This document shows positions 62,823 through 64,000 of a DNA stretch of 64,000 nucleotides, in pieces. The notes under the pieces are model-generated. The model saw nothing but the letters and a program-made list of their open reading frames with translations, was not told the DNA's origin and made no database searches. Each line of letters opens with the position of its first letter. Position 1 is the stretch's first letter. Location: NCBI GenBank assembly GCA_008360955.1, contig LUCM01001884.1:103232-167231 (forward strand). Direction: 5' to 3'. This stretch comes from Fasciolopsis buskii (Eukaryota; Platyhelminthes; Trematoda; Plagiorchiida; Fasciolidae). The position numbers and the translations under genes are program-made.

Positions 62823-63767
62823 ATGTTAGCGGCAAAGATGTTCCTATTTACCATCAAATAATTTTCCACGGAAACCATCTTATCATGTCAAATGGTGACT
62901 CAAGAACAGATGCGCTACGCGATTTAATAGATCTAAATTTTATTAATTAGTATTCCTGCTCTACTTGGAAACTTCGTTTGTAACGCGAAAATAAATCAAT
63001 TTGAATGTTAGACAGGTTTCACGGCTTACGGCTGCATTTTCAACCCAACGAGAATACAGAGAGACCGTTTTGCACGATGGAAACGATGGATGTAGTTTAT
63101 CCGGCACTCAAAAATGATATTTTTACCTTTTTATACAGTAGATATGATAAACTGCAGGTGCTGTTCGCAAGACAAGACAGTGGATAAAGAACCTACAAAT
63201 ATTTCATCCTAAACTCTTCAAATTGACGTTGGCCGAGCTCGGCTTGCATGAATGAACCCAAGATTACTATTTGTTCGCGTTACCGACCGATGCATGCTGA
63301 TTAAACCAGCTTAACGGTCAGCGAAACATGACCAGTTTAAGCCGTGGTCTGAACCTTCATGAACTTCTGCAAACAACTGTGGATGTTGACATTAAAATGA
63401 AGTGAATTTTCGAAGTTGGGTATTGAAAATACAACTGTGGAATATGTTTCCATGAGACATCATGAATGAATTTATTTCAAGCCTGTGAAAGCCCCCATCC
63501 AGCTCTTTGACTTGTATATTAGAACGGGAATATAAATAAGTACTCAGTTGACGAACACAGAAAGTCCCAAATGGAACTTCGTCGGACCAATTACGATGGG
63601 ACTCAAAGTTTTCATCATTTTTTTCACGTCCATCTTCGTCCTAGTTGCTAAGGATGACGTCCACATACGGATACAATGGGGGTTGTGTGAGTGAAAATAC
63701 GAGCCAGTCTCATTGCCTGGTGTTGCTTACCTGACTTTTGATCTCCACCTCAGTGTACCACGTAACA

Positions 63768-63777
63768 CCCCCCCCCC
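63768..63777. repeat. C10 homopolymer
   Basis: Ten consecutive C bases, unusual for this AT-rich region. Confidence 0.95.
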
Positions 63778-64000
63778 AGGTTTGCCATCAAAACAGATTG
63801 TAATTATTTTCATTGTCAGTTCAGCTAAAAATTGAAAGGTTCAATGAAGTGCAAACATTCGTGAAATAAAGTTTTACATTTTCATATAAAATGGCTTGGA
63901 GAGGAAGTCAATAATTTTGGCCTGTTCCTTAGAACCAGATAACATCGTTCTTTCCAAACTGAACGATTTCTATCGCGATTTTTTATCCAGTACGATGACG

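Larger units (their letters stand above)
57931..64000. other. No recognisable gene
   Basis: AT-rich DNA to the end of the window, without domain-bearing frames. Visible items are a retroelement-end-like hairpin near 59745, a GT run, and a C10 run, each noted separately. Confidence 0.5.

Overview
This is an invertebrate nuclear genomic window. It is about 40% GC, rich in repeats, and has very long introns. The only protein-coding gene I can support is the 3' third of a NALCN-type sodium leak channel (NALCN in vertebrates, narrow abdomen in flies, nca-1/nca-2 in nematodes). It lies on the + strand from 323 to 39126. The retroelement relics resemble those I know from flukes, so a digenean trematode with a large genome (Fasciola or Paragonimus type) is my best guess. 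That is inference; the gene alone says only 'invertebrate animal'.

NALCN region, 1-39126. Nine exons join without a break in frame (2,843 nt; 947 codons plus stop; one base of the first codon comes from an exon left of the window). They encode the end of the III-IV linker, all of repeat IV (S1-S6, with the pore Glu in Gly-Glu-Asp-Trp), the conserved cytoplasmic region after S6, and a long low-complexity C-terminal tail in a single 1,554-nt exon. Seven of the eight introns are 2.0-10.1 kb; one is only 115 bp. Splice phases agree at every junction, which strongly supports the model. The introns hold a retroelement GIY-YIG fragment (5.8-6.0 kb), a LINE 3' relic (22.8-23.4 kb), several tRNA-derived SINE-like repeats and simple repeats.

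Downstream region, 39127-64000. I find no cellular gene here. It is a graveyard of mobile DNA. A nearly full-length but inactivated Penelope-like element (42.6-44.8 kb) carries a reverse transcriptase and a GIY-YIG endonuclease and sits between two (AT)n tracts. Two LINE reverse-transcriptase relics lie in opposite orientations (49.1-50.7 kb minus, 50.9-51.3 kb plus). There is a small RT relic at 56.1-56.3 kb and two SINE copies at 57.1 and 57.8 kb. The rest is unassigned AT-rich sequence.

Points worth follow-up are an exon-like open segment at 30.2 kb with the same length and splice phases as NALCN exon 8, a competing donor that would truncate the channel after S6, a possible decayed hammerhead ribozyme at the end of the Penelope-like element, and a palindromic SINE pair next to the last NALCN exon. 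I saw nothing that amounts to a wholly new system.
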